In this document: piece by piece, positions 46,101-58,994 of the stretch
Position numbering within the stretch: position 1 is the first letter of the stretch
Layout: every line of letters starts with the position of its first letter
Source: Diaporthe sp. PMI_573
Taxonomy: Eukaryota > Ascomycota > Sordariomycetes > Diaporthales > Diaporthaceae
DNA length: 64,000 nt
Reading direction: 5' to 3'
Assembly (NCBI GenBank): GCA_021399435.1
Contig: JAJTUP010000092.1
Coordinates: forward strand, 1 to 64,000
Translations under genes and position numbers: made by a program
The notes under the pieces: generated by a model
The model's database searches: none
Seen by the model: the letters and a program-made list of their open reading frames with translations, nothing else
What the model was told of the DNA's origin: nothing

Positions 46101-46840
46101 GGTTATAAACCCGGCTCTAGTAGTCAGTATCCTTGAAAAGACTATTAAATTAGGCTCTAAAAAGCCTACCTTTCTATATATTATAGTGCTCTTTAGCACT
46201 AATTAGCGGACCAGCAAACGCGCTAGTTTAAGCCTGTAAAGCCTAGAAAAAACTATAAAAAAGAGCTATATTTCTGCTTTCTGGGTAATTTAAACCTATA
46301 ACTCTTAGCACATAGAGCGCCTAGGATACTATTTCTTACAATTATAACTACTATACTAGTATTTTCTACAAGGGAAAGTTTTACATTTAAGACTATAAGT
46401 TAAAGGGTTACTACCTACTATTTCTACAAAATAAACACTACGGGAATATATAACTATATTATAGGGGACTATAAATTATACTTTCTAGTAAATAGCTTTT
46501 CCTTAAATATCTATTTTTAGATATTTTTTCTTACTAGCCAGCTATTTAGTATAGCCTTTGAGATTCCTACAGAGAGGTCTACTCCTAATTTTCAGGGGTC
46601 TAAACTTCTTTTAGGTACTCTTTTAAAGCATTTTAAGGTTTAAAATTAGTAGATGTTATACCTAAATAGCCGTTTAGATTTAGTATTAATGCTATTAGCT
46701 TAACAAGTAGCTACTAGCAGTATTCTTTAGAGTATATTAGAGGAATTAACTACTGCTATTTAGAGCCTATTGGTTTTAATAGCCCAGGTGCCCCAGCCAG
46801 CACCCCAGGTGCCCCAGCCAGTACTTTAAGTGGCCTAGCC

Positions 46841-48265
46841 TGTATGGGGGTTCGTGGATATTTGCCAGGGAACCATTTTATTAATTGAAAAAAGACAAAC
46901 GATAAAGAGAGAGACAGGACGACCCCACAGGGACGTCCGGGAATCAAGCCTAAATACACAAAGTCCGGTTATGTAATCCGGACAACCCACTACTAGGCCA
47001 AGCCCATTACATTACCCCCCAACTAGGGATACTACCTCTATCAGCACTCTGTGTCCCTCCCAACCACCTAGATTAACCAGAAATCGCTAAATTTCCCCCA
47101 AATACCAGGCAGCGCCATATAGTTTTCGCCCAGCTTGCCTCAGTCAGTACTCTAGCTTGGTCGGCCTCAGTCGGCAAATCAGACTATTCGGGGACCGCCA
47201 AAAGGTACTGCTAATATTATAACCTTTTATACCAGCTTCCGACCCATCTAACACAAAATCTATCCTTTTAAGCTCATCTATTCCCGCTCCTTTCTACTTT
47301 TCTTTGTCTTCTCCGCCTAATTAATTTGCCACGGCAAGCAATAAAGATTGTATAGCTGCCGCCTATAGTTCTCTGCAATTTCGGGCAATATAGCCTGGTT
47401 TTCTACATCAAAAGCAAAGGCCTTGCCTTAATCTTGCCATTTAAGTAAAATCTAGTACCATCGGGTCTACCGGGGCAACTATACTAAATTCCGGTTCTAA
47501 AAAGCCAGAAATCTTATACAATAAAATACAAAACTACTCATACCCTTCCGGCCAATCTTTTACTTCCACCTTTTTCCTTATAATATTATTAAAGACAGCA
47601 ACAAGTAGCATAATCTTAGCATCTAAAGGCCACAAGTCGGCTTTTGCTTCAAAAAGGGTGGAATTAAAGGCTTAAAGAAAGGCATCTAGGGAGCCTATTT
47701 ATTATATTTATACCAGGTATTAGCGTGCTTTCTTAAGATAGTTTGAATCTTTGTAGGCATTTCTAACTAAGGTAATCAAAGAAGCCGCACTATATTCGCC
47801 GAATCCCGCTTGTCTAGAGTCTTCCGCTTAAGTCATAAACGCTTGAAATATATCTACTGGTTCCAGGCCTAGATAGACATGAACATAGTATAACTACGCG
47901 TATTTCGACCCAATTAAATCGGCGTCTATTAAGACTTTTACATATATCTTAATCCATTATGTATTAAGGCCTTAGACGCCCTATAGGGGGGGTACGTTAA
48001 GGAGGCAAGTATGTAGGAAATAAGGAAATTCGGCTATTTCGGGGAGAAAGCAGTACTCTTCTAGACTGGCAACTAAAAAGAGGATCGTTCGTAATATATA
48101 GAGGTTCGTAGATATTTGCCAGGGAACCGTTTTATTAATTAAAAGAAGACAAACAATAAAGAGAGAGATAGGACAACCCCACAGGGACGTCCGGGAATCG
48201 AGCCTAAATACACAAAGTCCGGTTATATAATCCGGACAACCCACTACTGGGCCAAGCCCATCACA
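46841..48265 (-). mobile_element. Gag-only non-autonomous LTR element nested in family B
   Basis: 1425 bp with 171-bp LTRs (46841-47011 and 48095-48265) and the 5-bp duplication TAGCC on both sides (46836-46840 and 48266-48270). It lies in the opposite orientation to its host: on the minus strand the LTR reads TGTRATGGG..CATACA, the polypurine tract GTTGGGGGG abuts the 3' LTR near 47014-47022, and a gag-like frame fills the interior. There is no room for pol. Such gag-only elements depend on enzymes of an autonomous relative. Confidence 0.88.
47360..47960 (-). pseudogene. Retrotransposon gag with CCHC zinc knuckle, degraded
   Basis: The minus strand reads, with stops, a Retrotrans_gag-like domain: EYSAASLITLVRNAYKDSNY, FNSTLFEAKADLWPLDAKI, VKDWPEGYEQFCILLY. 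A knuckle follows near 47374-47420 (CF-x-CRKPGYIARNC, with Tyr for the usual His and a TAG inside the first CxxC). Stops occur where Trp or Gln is expected. The arrangement recalls Ty3/gypsy-type gag rather than that of the surrounding Ty1/copia host. Confidence 0.7.
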
Positions 48266-48275
48266 TAGCCGGCTT

Positions 48276-51200
48276 CTCCGGAGCCTATAGACACTAAAAG
48301 TTCTTATATAGGGCCTACAGGCCTTACTGTAGTGCCTATAGGCTCTATAGAAAAGCCTATAGGCCCTGTAAGGCAGCCAGAATCTACTGAATTTAGCCCT
48401 AATTTTAGTAGGGAGCTCTCTAAAAAGATATATACCTTTCTTAAGACCTACTACTTAAAAGGCCCTGAAAATTTTAACTAGTGAAAGCAAGCACTAGCTA
48501 TTATGCTACGGGCTATAGGGTATAGCTAATTTTTAGATAACCTTTTTATAGCAGATAGCCTAAATAATAACAATTAGGCTATTCTCTTAATGCTTTTAAG
48601 AAATAGCCTATTTTCAGGCCTACAAGCTACTATTATTTAAATCTCAGGCCTTTTAGAAACCTATAGGCTTTTAAAAAACTAATATTCCTACTCTATAGGT
48701 CTATAGAAAGACTTGCTGTATAGGGAATTTCACTCTCTACAGTATACTTCTGGCATAAATCTAGCGGAATTTAACGCTAGGTTTAATAGCCTATTCTTTA
48801 GGCTACGGCTCTTAAGGGCCTAAATAGAGCCTACTGACCTAATAAATTAGTACCTAGGCTCTCTAGAAAAGGCTTTCCCTCAGTAGGCAGAGCGGCTTAG
48901 AGAAACTATCTATATGCTAAAAGCTACGGGCTAGCCTACTAATAGGCTAAATTTATAGTTCTTTATGGTGGATATACTAGAAGAGACTAGAAATTTGTCT
49001 TTAACATCTTATTAAATTGCTAGAGGGGGTAATAAACTCTCTATAGGGGGTAATAAACTTCCTTTAGGCCCTAAGAAGCCTGAAAATCAGTAGAAGGACC
49101 TAAAAAAGGCTAAAGAAAATAAGTCTAATAAGGGATCCGGCGGCTTTAGTGGCAAGAAAAAATCTACTAAGCCAAAATCTGCTAGTGGGGAGTTCTCTAA
49201 AGATTTAGAGGACTATACCTGTATTGTAGGCTATTTAGCCTATAGTGACGAAGAATTAGCTTCTAATAAGAGCTATTCTTTAGGTAATGAGGCTTCTAAT
49301 TTAAACAATTTGTCGTCTATAGCCTTAGAGAGCCCCTGTAAGCATTGTTATAGGGGCCTATAGTCGGAAAGGCCCCCTAAAAAGGGCCTTAAGCCTTATA
49401 GGCCTTCCAGGCCTTCTAGGCCTTCTAGAGGGCCTACTGCTCTACTATATAATATTGGTTCTACCGTATATATAGTAAATAGCCGTTCTTTATTTACTAA
49501 TTTAGTGATTATCGGCGATTTTGGGTACCTACAGATAGGTAGGGGTAGGGTTTACCCCTTAGGTAGAGGCAATGCTGTATTTCAGGTAGTTAGCCTTAAA
49601 AATCTAGCCAAGACTAAGCGTCTAGTCTTAAAAGAGGCACTATTTGTGCCCTTTATAGATATAAGCATTTTTAGTAGTCTTTGACACTATAATGTAGGGG
49701 GTTATCTTTTGAGAAAGACCCTCTATAAGGCTAATTAGCAACCGATTGTACACCTAGACTCTTTTAAAACGGGATTTTTTATCCCTTAGAAGGGGGTATA
49801 GGCCCTACAAGCCTATTCTATCCAAGCAAATAGTATATACTATGTCTCTAGTAGTAGTATAAAAGCTTTGGAGATAGTGCTGCCCCCTTTTAATAGGGAG
49901 GCAGCTAGGGACTATGAAAAAATCTCTATCCTTTAAGAGCCTATTCTAGAAGAATTAGGCCCTTCTGGGTCCTTAAAAGGCTTTATTGCCTCAGGGTCTA
50001 GCCCTAAGATACAGGGTCTTCTAGTATGGGTCCCTTGCACGCCCCCTTCTATAGGTCTTTTGCCCTCTCGGCCAGAAATGCCTGTAGGAAATAGGGGGGG
50101 TAGGGCCACAGAGGACCTAGAAGATCTCCTTTTAGAAGGCCTCTTGCCTTCTAGAAAGGCTACTAAACCTTCTGAAGGGTCCCCTAAGCTACTTAAACTA
50201 GCTTATCTCTGGTATAAGAGATTAGGGTATATAAGCCTTTGTCTACTGAAGAAGACGGCTAAAATTGCCCAGGGGGTACCTAATTTTGATTCTATCTCAG
50301 AAGGGGACTTTCTCTGCTTGCCCTGCGATAGGGCTAAAGTGGTCTGTAGGCTTAACTATAGGCCTATAGACGATCTAGAGGGTATATTGGACTCTTTAAA
50401 AGGTAACACATTTTCTATTAAGCCTATATTTTATAATAAGTGCCCTATTGGGCTATTAATAGTAGATAGAAAGTCTAGATTTTGGTGGCTTTTCCTACTA
50501 AAAAGCCGAGATAGAGACTCTATTATAGATACTATTAAGGGCTTTTTCAGGTCCTTAAAAGCCTTATTTGGGCGGTACCTTAAGGGCTTTCATTTTGACG
50601 GTAGGAAGGAAATAAATACTAGCCTATAGGCCTAGCTATAGTATAAAAGTATAGAATTTTCTACTAGTAGCCCCTATATCTATAAGTAAAATGGTCTAAT
50701 AAAACGCTCTATTAGAGTTATTTTAAACCGTTTAAAGGCTACTATACTTGCTATAGGCCCACCGCTATATTTATAATATTTTACTATACCTGTTGTTTTA
50801 GAGTTAATTAACTCTACTGCTTTTATAAATAGAGACCTTACAGCCTATTAAGAGCTTTACGATAGGCTAGAGCCTTCTAAAACTTATAAACCTCTTCTAA
50901 AGAGATATAGGGTTATAGGGGCTTGCTGTAAGGTCTTCCTACCTGAAGAAAAGCGTCTAAAGGGCTATAAATTAGCCCCTAAGACTGAAATAGGCTATTT
51001 GTTAGCAGTATTAGGGAATAATATATACTAAGTATATATCCCTAAAAGGTATACTGTTTTAAAAACCTCTATTGTTAAGATTTACGAGGATTTAAGCAGT
51101 ATAGATACTAGCTTGGATATTAGTAGCAGTTTTGGGCCAGAAGGGGTAGTAGAGGGTCTCTTAGACCCTCTAGATAGGGATATAGACCTTATAACTGCTA

Positions 51201-53170
51201 AAGGGCCTCTCTTAGGTCTTTTAGAACCTACTAGGCCTCTCTTAGGCCCTGTAGTACCTGCCGGGTCTATTTTAGATCCCCTAGAAGAGCCTCTCTCAGG
51301 CTTACCTGTACTCTCTACAGAAGGGGACCCCCAACAGGGTTCCAGGGACCCCCCTGTAGGTTTTGGGGAATTAAAGGATATAGAGCCTATTCTAGGCCAT
51401 ACAAAGTTGTCCCCAGAGGGTTTAGGTCTAACTCTATCTGAAGAAATGGACCTATTATATACTAAACAGATCGTCTACTCTATTTTTGAAAAGGCACGCC
51501 AAAAAGCATATAGTACTACTAATGCTGAAGCCCCCCAGACCTGAAAATAGGTGCTAAAAAGCCCTAACAAGGCTAAATAGCTACAGGCAATCTACAGCAA
51601 ATTTGAGCAGATTATTCTGTAAAATACCCTCAAATTTTGGCCAAATAGTAAGCTTCCAGAAGATCGAAAGCCTATTACTAGTCGACTAGTTCTAAGAGAG
51701 AAAAAGGACGAGAATAATCGAGTTTTTAAGTTTAAAGCTCGATTAATAGTTAGAGGATTCCAACAGAGAGAAGGAGTGGATTATATAGATACTTTTGTCT
51801 CTACCTCTAGCCCCCCTACCTGGAGGGTACTACTAGTGCTAGCCGCTATTCTAGACTGGGAAATCGAGCAGATCGATTTTATAGGTGCCTTTCTAAATGG
51901 TACGCTAAAAGAACAGGTCTTTATGGCGCTTCTAGAGGGTTTTAAGAAATTTGCAGCTTAAGCCAGTAGCTAAATCAGAAGGCTATTAGTTAAAGCTGGC
52001 TATAACCCCTCTATTTAGCAGATTATTTAGCTGAATAAAGCACTATACGGCCTAAAGCAGGCCCTTAGAGAGTGGTAATAGATAGTTATTAACCTTCTGA
52101 AAAGCTTAGACTTTAAGCTATTATTCTCAGACTCCGCCGTCTTCTACAGTAGGGCGTCAGGTCTATTTATAGTAACCTATATCGACAATTGCCTAATTAT
52201 AGGGCCTGGAATCTCTAAAATTTAGGCCTTAAAACGCCAAATTTACAAGGTATACGCTATAGAAGATAGGGGCCTTGTAAGCTTCTTTCTAGGGGTTCGA
52301 ATTATTAGGGACCGCCCTAATCGAACCCTATGGCTTTCCCAGAGCTAGTATATTGAGGAAGCTATTAGAACCTTTAATTTAGAGGGTTCTAGGCCTATTT
52401 TAGTTCCTCTTCAGCCAAACTTAGTTATTTTAGGCCCTATTGAAGGGCATATACTAGACCGAGTTTAACATAAGCGTTTTCAGGCTATAGTGGGTACCGC
52501 TATGTATTTAGTAACCCAAATTAGGCCTGATATAAGCTTTTCGGTCTAGTGGTTAGCTAGGGCTTTTCAAGCTTCTAAGCTTTAGCATCTATTCGCTATT
52601 TAAAGCCTGTTTAGGTACCTAAATAGCTACCGACAACTAGCTATTAGGTATTCTGTAAAGGGCCTAAAAAACCCTCTACAGAGCTCTATTTTAGAGCCTA
52701 TAGGCTATTTTGATAGCGACTATACTGGAGATAAGGCCTCCTTAAAGTCAACCTACAGGTATGTATTTACCCTAGGTGGGGGGCCTATTTCTTGGAAATT
52801 AAAGCGAGGAAGCACTATAGCGTTATCTATGCTAGAAGCTGAATTTATAGGGCTTATAGAAGCTACTAGGGAAATCTAGTGGCTTTGTGGGCTTTATATA
52901 GAGCTGAATAGACCTATTTCTAGGCCTACCATCCTCTACGGAGATAATACGGCGCTATCTCTACTGCTAAGGACCCCTTATATTACTAAAGGACTAAGCA
53001 CACCCTTCTAAGGTACCACTACCTACGTGCTGAAGTTTAGAAGGGGACCCTTGAGGTTAAATATCTAGAGACCAGTAAAATGGTAGCAGATGGGCTTATA
53101 AAAGCCCTTCCAGTACCTAAATTTCAGGTGTTTCTAGGCCAGCTTGGCCTAGTAGAGTTAGTGGAGTAGA
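48276..53170 (+). pseudogene. Family-B Ty1/copia gag-pol, RIP-degraded
   Basis: Order on the plus strand: UBN2-type gag (about 48420-49020; LQYTSGINLAEFNARFNSLF), a protease-like segment (about 49450; IGSTVYIVNS, where the active-site Asp would be), GAG-pre-integrase LWYKRLGYISL (50208) and CLPCDRAKVVC, and integrase (50460; DRKSRFWWLFLLKSR, then HFDG). RVT_2 follows (51770-51960; DWEIEQIDFIGAFLNGTLKE; 52170, YIDN instead of YVDD), then RNase H (52800-53000; LEAEFIGLIEATREI). Open pieces such as 50060-50629 and 51113-51544 survive, but stops, nearly all TAG, interrupt most domains. The first part of gag is separated from its LTR by the nested element. Confidence 0.8.
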
Positions 53171-53337
53171 AGGGGGCCTATAGGGCCCTCTAGCCACTAT
53201 TTCTTCAGTAGTAGATAAATTTTTTCAGAAGGGGTTTTCTTTCTATAGGGGGGCTTTTCTTTTCTCTCACATTTCCATTTAGAATAAGGGTTAAATGCTA
53301 TAGGCCTATTTTAGGCCTATATCTTCAACAGAAGGGG

Positions 53338-53876
53338 TGTTAAACGGAAACGCTTGTGTGGGCGCTGCACGTAAGGGGTTACCCTAGACTTCACGTAGGG
53401 AGTTACCCTAGACTTGGCACTTTTTCGGCTAAGTGCCTATGTGGCGTGCGCGCCGGCAGATGAGTTTGGTGGCCGTGAGTCGATTTTTTGGGCTATTGTA
53501 AGACCCTAACTTCGAACCTCTGCATTCCCCTTATTTCTTACCCAAAAAGCATGTAACCTAGTTCATTAGATAGCCTGATTTCTGAAGTTTATCTGTATTT
53601 AGTTTGGTTACTGTCAGGGTTAGGGTTGGCTGGTTATTTAAAGCTAAAGATAGTGGGTGTGAGGGCCGAATTTTCCGGCCTCCCTATCTGCGCACCAGAG
53701 CCAACCACAGCATACCCAGGGTTGAGACGATGTCGGAGGGACTGTGAGGAGGGCTGACAGAAGCCCACTCAAATTCAATGCAAAGTTGTCCGAACCATTC
53801 TCAATCGTCCCAACTCGCCTCCAGGCACCCTGCTGCGACCCTGCCACACACATTGCTGAAGGTACAAACCTTTAGA
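53338..53876 (+). repeat. 3' LTR of the family-B element
   Basis: 539 bp. The second half (about 53640-53860) keeps a GC-rich, non-RIPped sequence, unlike the 5' LTR. Confidence 0.85.
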
Positions 53877-54801
53877 AACACTTATTGCTACAGCTTATAA
53901 CCAGCTCAAGGGACTATTTACCTACAGATAGTAGCCTTTGGTAAGCAGAAGTAATTACTATATAGTCTAATAGATAGAGTTGCCTTTTTAAGTAGTTATT
54001 ATATCAAGAAATTATTAAAAATAAGCAAGAGTAAAGTACTAAGGCATTTAAAGAGTTTTTAGACATATATATAAAGGGGCTAAGAAAGTATAAAGGAGTT
54101 AGATAATGGGTTTTATATATAATTTAGATAAGAAATATCTCTAGTTACTATAAAATAATATACTAGTAGTTAGGCTAAAATTAAAAAGGCTGGAAAAATG
54201 TTAGGAAAAAGCATCTCTATTAATTTAAAGAGTAATTATTTAGAAAAAATATTATAGGGTAAACATTTAGTAAGAAAAGAAATGTTTTAAAGCAATTTAC
54301 GGTTAAAAAAAGCAATAAGTAGGCCTTAAGGGCAAAAAGGGTTAGAACTAGTATTTAGTAAAAGGAAATGCCAGGAAGGAGTAAGGAACAAAATTATAAG
54401 AGTGTTTTTTACTTAAAGGAAAAGTAGCAATAAATAAAAGGCACGATAGTATATACTATTAAATAGTTAGTTCTTTATATAGGAGGTTGTTGTCAGTATA
54501 GACGAGTTTATATAGGCAACGATTACTTCTTATAATACTTTATGACGAATACCCGGCTTTTCCAAGGGTTTTTGTTAAAAAGGAACTTCTGGTCTTTAAT
54601 AGCTGGATCTTGAGTAGCTGCTGCCATTACTAGCCTTTTACTAGGGCAGTGTCGGCTGCTTCAATTTATTGTAGCGTAGATATTGTAATCTGCTTTGGCG
54701 GCTTACCGACAATAAGGCTGACAGAATCGTTGAAGTTCTTACAATAGATCTACCTCTTTAGACCTAGTTATCAGGGACTGCCTTATATAATTACTAATCA
54801 G

Positions 54802-55047
54802 TATTTGTATGGCCCTGATGCTGTAGGTTAGGGGTCTTTATATGTATAAATAGGGGCGAGCAAAAGCCGTATTTCTGGTATATGGGTTTGATTTTTGCTA
54901 TTGAAGAAAGAAGGGAAGCTATTGCCAAAGTGGCTGCCGAAGGGTTTAGTGTAGTAGCCAGCCCTCTGCTGACTAAGACAAACTGGCCCTGTTGATTGGT
55001 CAGAGCCGGTCTAGGTGTATGGCTCCTTTTTAATACTTGAACCCATA
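54802..55047 (-). repeat. 5' LTR of family-A copy 2
   Basis: Aligns with the LTRs at 11740 and 19366 (GGCCCTGA, GGGGTCTTTATATG, GTAGCCAGCCCTCTGCTGAC). The terminal TG appears as TA. The right edge is approximate. Confidence 0.8.
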
Positions 55048-57084
55048 GTATCTATTATATTAATAAGGTTAATTATGCCTATAAAACCTATACCTTAAAC
55101 ACACTTATTATTATCATTAATAAAATAATACAAATTTAATATTATCTAGTTATTATATATACACTTCTTATAAATAAGTATAACAAAATAAGTAACATTA
55201 TTTATTAGTCCATTTACATTTAAAAAGCTTAGCACTTATCTTATTACTTACAACCTTAAATAAAGTAACATAGCTTACCTAATAAAAAAATTAAGTCCTC
55301 TAAAAGTAAGATAGATACTCTACACTACATTACTAAAAATTATAATTATATGGTTTAATCTATACTATAAGCTAAACTATTAGTTTAGGCTTTTATCTCT
55401 TTTAAGCTAAAGGTATTTTGCCCTAAATCTTTAAAACTTTAGGGCTTTCTAGCTTAAGTATCCTTTAGCAAATTCTAACATATCACTAAGTAGGTTTATA
55501 TAGTAAAGGAGTGGTCTTAAAGCCATTAGGACCAGAACAGTTGCTATTACGGCCAGCAGATTGTCGGCTTAGTTTGGAATTACCGCCAGGCTACTCAAGA
55601 GTATAGCTATGCTGAGCAAATCTTGCAGTGCTTAAGTTGAGCGATATCTGCGTGCTAGAAAGAAAAGTAGAGCAAATCATCTAGGAAACCCGTGAGTTAA
55701 CTGCTGGAATATGGCTGGAATGATAAATAGAGGGGTAGAGAAGATTTAATCTGTATAGTTCTAGGAAGGATTCGTACTAATCAGTAACCAAGCATAGCTT
55801 AGAGCTGACTAAGCTTACAATGCAGAAAGGGGAAAGCTTGTGGTCCTCGATTGCTTTGTACAGAGCGATGAGTTCCCATTTTGTTGGTCTGGATGCCTCA
55901 TGGACACATGCGGGTGCATTGAGTTGAAATATTGTGGGTATATCATTGGTGTCGGGGCCGGTTCTCGTCATCCTCCTTGGCAAATCCAGACAATAAGGCG
56001 AGGAATTAAAAAAAAAAGTAAAATAATATACGGTCAACGGGGAGCACTTTGCTAATTTTGTTGACATACTAAGCAAAGCACCCCGAGACGACTCGAGGAC
56101 TGTCGTCGGAGTTGTCAATGGCTGGGCATCAAACTGAATTCTGAGGCTCCAACGAGTTGGAGACCACCAACCCTGCAGGGCCAATTCAGGCTAACCCAAA
56201 TTGACCCTTTGTTCCAGACACGTTCAAGAGTTGTATGTGCTGCAGGGCAGAATTGGCAAGCATCAGGTCAACAATCATTTTAGGGGCGAGGATGGAAAAG
56301 GCCGCTCAGGGTGTCACGTGTGACTCCGCGTACTGGAATCCGGCACAGAACACAACCGTTGACTGCTGATAGGCTGAGGCATGACTCCCGAGGTTCCCCT
56401 CTTTCCACCTTCCCAGAGCTCGGGCCGGCTTTGAGTCTCGCGTCGATCATCCAAAACGTCGGCCCCGATCGGTGCTTCGCGCCAAGTCGCTTCAAGTCCC
56501 ATGCTTGCATACTGTGTAAAGTCGTATCGTTTACATAATTCGTAATTGTCGACGTGTACAGCCCACAAGGATCCCGAAGTTATCGCTACAGATACATCCA
56601 GTCTTTACCATTCTGGGAGGAGGTAACTCTTCCATATGATTTAGCTGTGCAGTCTACAGATCTTCAATAATGCTGGGACAGTTCCACTATTCTCTACAAT
56701 GTACCCTGTGGAACAAGCCTCGAGGGAGGATCCTTAATGGCTAACTTGAGCCAATGATATTCTATTAGATATGGATGACTTGGGGATCCCTGTGGGCTGT
56801 ACCAAATTGTGCACACATGGATGAGATAGTGGGATTGCCGGATGCTTGAATCCCGTTCATCAATAGGCAGGGCGATCTTGTTAACTCCGAAGCTTTACAA
56901 TTTTCTACTATCTCAAAACTGATAACTACGGAGGAACTTCAATCCTGCATAAAAGAGCCCTCAGCCCGCCTTCACGATTGATTCATGCAGCCGGCGCAAC
57001 GCTTCAGATCCATTGATCATCTGCAACATATACAAGTGTCGCAGAATGCTGATTCCGACCATCCTTGCTTTTCACGCACCCACA
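55048..57084. other. Intergenic; AT-rich half then ordinary sequence
   Basis: 55048-55500 is AT-rich and repeat-like with no domain. 55500-56950 has overlapping open stretches on both strands (55777-56184 minus; 56314-56568 minus) without recognisable content. 56950-57084 is the probable promoter of the P450; CATAAAAGAG at 56949-56958 is a TATA candidate. Confidence 0.4.
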
Positions 57085-58994
57085 ATGGCTACCTTTGTAG
57101 CTATTGCGGTGTTGTTGTGTGCAGGCGCCTACGCATCATATCAACTTTTGTTCTCGCCTCTGTCAAACGTACCCGGACCATTCTGGGCCAAGCTTGCCAG
57201 CATCCACCGACTCAACAGTGTTCTTGGAAATGCGTCCCATCTCGAGCTTCTAGCTTATCACAAGAAATACGGAAAAGTAGTCCGAATTGCGCCGAATTCG
57301 CTGTGAGCTTTTGACGCATTTAAACCTTCGCCGATTGCAGGCTGACTTGGTGTTCACAGGAGTGTCACTGACCCCACGGCTTTCCGCGAGATCTACAGTA
57401 TGAAGGCGCTGTCTCCGCCCGCCTCTTGAGATGATCGCTGACACGCCAAAGAGGCAGGTAATAAGTTCATCAAGACCGAGGCCATGGATGTTCTGAAAGC
57501 CGGTCGCTCATTCGATCTCGCCGGTGAGAGGGACGAAAAGGTCCACGGTGAACAGCGCAAGCTGGTCGCGCGGGCCTACTCCTTGGAGTCTATGATCCAA
57601 CTTGAGCCACGCGTTGATGAAACAGTCCAAGCCCTGCTAAATAAATTCGATGAGCTCACGGGCCAGACTATCGATCTCGCACAATGGTTCCAACTGTTCG
57701 CATTTGGTACGTCCCAATAATACCTCATGCAAGCGGGGAGCCAGTCGCTAACTCGCTCGGCAGACATAATTGGATCGATCAGTTTCTCCCGTCCCTACGG
57801 ATATATCGAAGCCGGTGACGACAACGGAATGTTCGCCAAACTTAAAGCTACCTTCAAATCCATTGCATGGCTAACCCGTGCTCTTTGGATTTTCCGATTA
57901 CACCTGAAGCTGAAATCACTCTTTGGCAGCTGGTTCGCAGTTGCAGCTGGTAATCGGAACGGTTACTTTAACCAATTCGCGTGGCGGGAGATAAACGCGA
58001 GGAAAGACCGCGGCGGCGACGACCAGGACATCCTCGGAAAGCTTCTTATGGTGCAGCAAGGCAAGCCTCAGATGGATGACACGAACATCGCCTTCATGAT
58101 GACTTCGAACGTCACTGCCGGGTCGGACACAACCTCATTTGCGCTCAGCTCTGTCTTCCATTATCTATTGCGCAGTCCGCATGCGTACCGCAGCTTGATG
58201 GACGAACTGGAAGACAAGAAGGCCAGAGGCGAGCTTAGCCCCATTGTTGCTGCTCGTGAGGCCGAGTCTTGTGCATACCTGCAGGCAGTAATCTACGAGG
58301 CAATGCGCTTGCGCCCGTCCGTCGGCCTTACTCTGGATCGTGTTGTACCTGCAGGTGGAATGACAATTGACGGTCTTTATATTCCAGAAGGGGTAAGATT
58401 AGGGCTGTAGTTGGCTTCAATCGGTCCGACTGTGCTAAAATTGTGACAGACAGAGGTCGGAACCAGCGCCTGGGCCATTCATCGGGAACCCAGCGTATGG
58501 GGCCCTGATGCGGAGTCGTTCCGCCCTGAAAGATGGCTAGACAAGGAAAGTGAGGGAATGAGTAAGTCCGTCATCCTCCCGAACTGTACAAAAATGCTGA
58601 ACACGGTGCAGAGCGGTACTTCTTCACTTTTGGCGGCGGCTCACGAACATGTATCGGTCGCAGTAAGTGCCTCTTTGTAATGTCCTTCGGTCTAATGTTG
58701 AGCTGACTGATGCGCATCGTGCCTCACAGATATCAGCTGGCTGGAGATTGAAAAGGTGAGAAGTGAGAACAATGCTTTACTTGAATGATCTGACCGGCCC
58801 TGTAATAGCTCGTGCCAACCCTACTGATGCGCTACAACTTTCGACTGGCGCCTCATGCCACCTTAACCGATGACTGCGGGTAAGTTTGCACTGGCAGATT
58901 ACTAGCAGAGACTGAGGACGCATGACTAATTCTCTGAAGATTCCTTCTGTTTGCGAGGGGGCTCCATGCCTCCTGGACGCCCCGAGAGGCTTAA
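57085..58994 (+). CDS. Cytochrome P450 monooxygenase, pisatin-demethylase-like
   Basis: Nine exons (57085-57302, 57360-57397, 57458-57706, 57764-58392, 58450-58561, 58612-58662, 58730-58755, 58809-58879, 58940-58994) give an open 482-aa protein; every junction keeps the frame. It is a heme-thiolate monooxygenase anchored in the ER by an N-terminal hydrophobic helix (MATFVAIAVLLCAGAYAS). Motifs in order: VPGPFWAKL, I-helix VTAGSDTTSF, K-helix EAMR, FRPERW and heme loop FGGGSRTCIGR with the cysteine present. The pattern fits the pisatin demethylase / benzoate-hydroxylase-like clan of fungal P450s; the substrate cannot be told. An alternative ATG at 57046 is in frame. Neighbouring Zn2Cys6 and monooxygenase remnants suggest a former biosynthetic or detoxification cluster. 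Confidence 0.88.

Larger units (their letters stand above)
45551..53876 (+). mobile_element. Ty1/copia-type LTR retrotransposon, family B
   Basis: 8326 bp including a nested element. LTRs lie at 45551-46100 and 53338-53876, beginning TGTTAAACGG and ending CTTTAGA. The host-derived duplication is AATAC (45546-45550) and AACAC (53877-53881), one RIP-type change apart; copy 1 of the host has a single AACAC there. GGTTATAAACCC after the 5' LTR resembles a primer-binding site for an initiator-tRNA half molecule. A polypurine tract AGAAGGGG precedes the 3' LTR. Coding is on the plus strand and dead. Confidence 0.88.
39514..55047 (-). mobile_element. Ty1/copia family A copy 2, 5'-complete, heavily RIPped, host of nested insertions
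   Basis: 39514-45550 aligns colinearly with family-A copy 1 from about 13210 to 18570, and 53877-54801 with the rest up to its 5' LTR. The 3' LTR and RNase H end (about 1.5 kb) are missing. It has many more TA dinucleotides and stops than copy 1; even the gag ATG appears as ATA near 44505. Two MITEs and the family-B element lie inside. Orientation is the same as copy 1. No coding potential remains. Confidence 0.85.
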
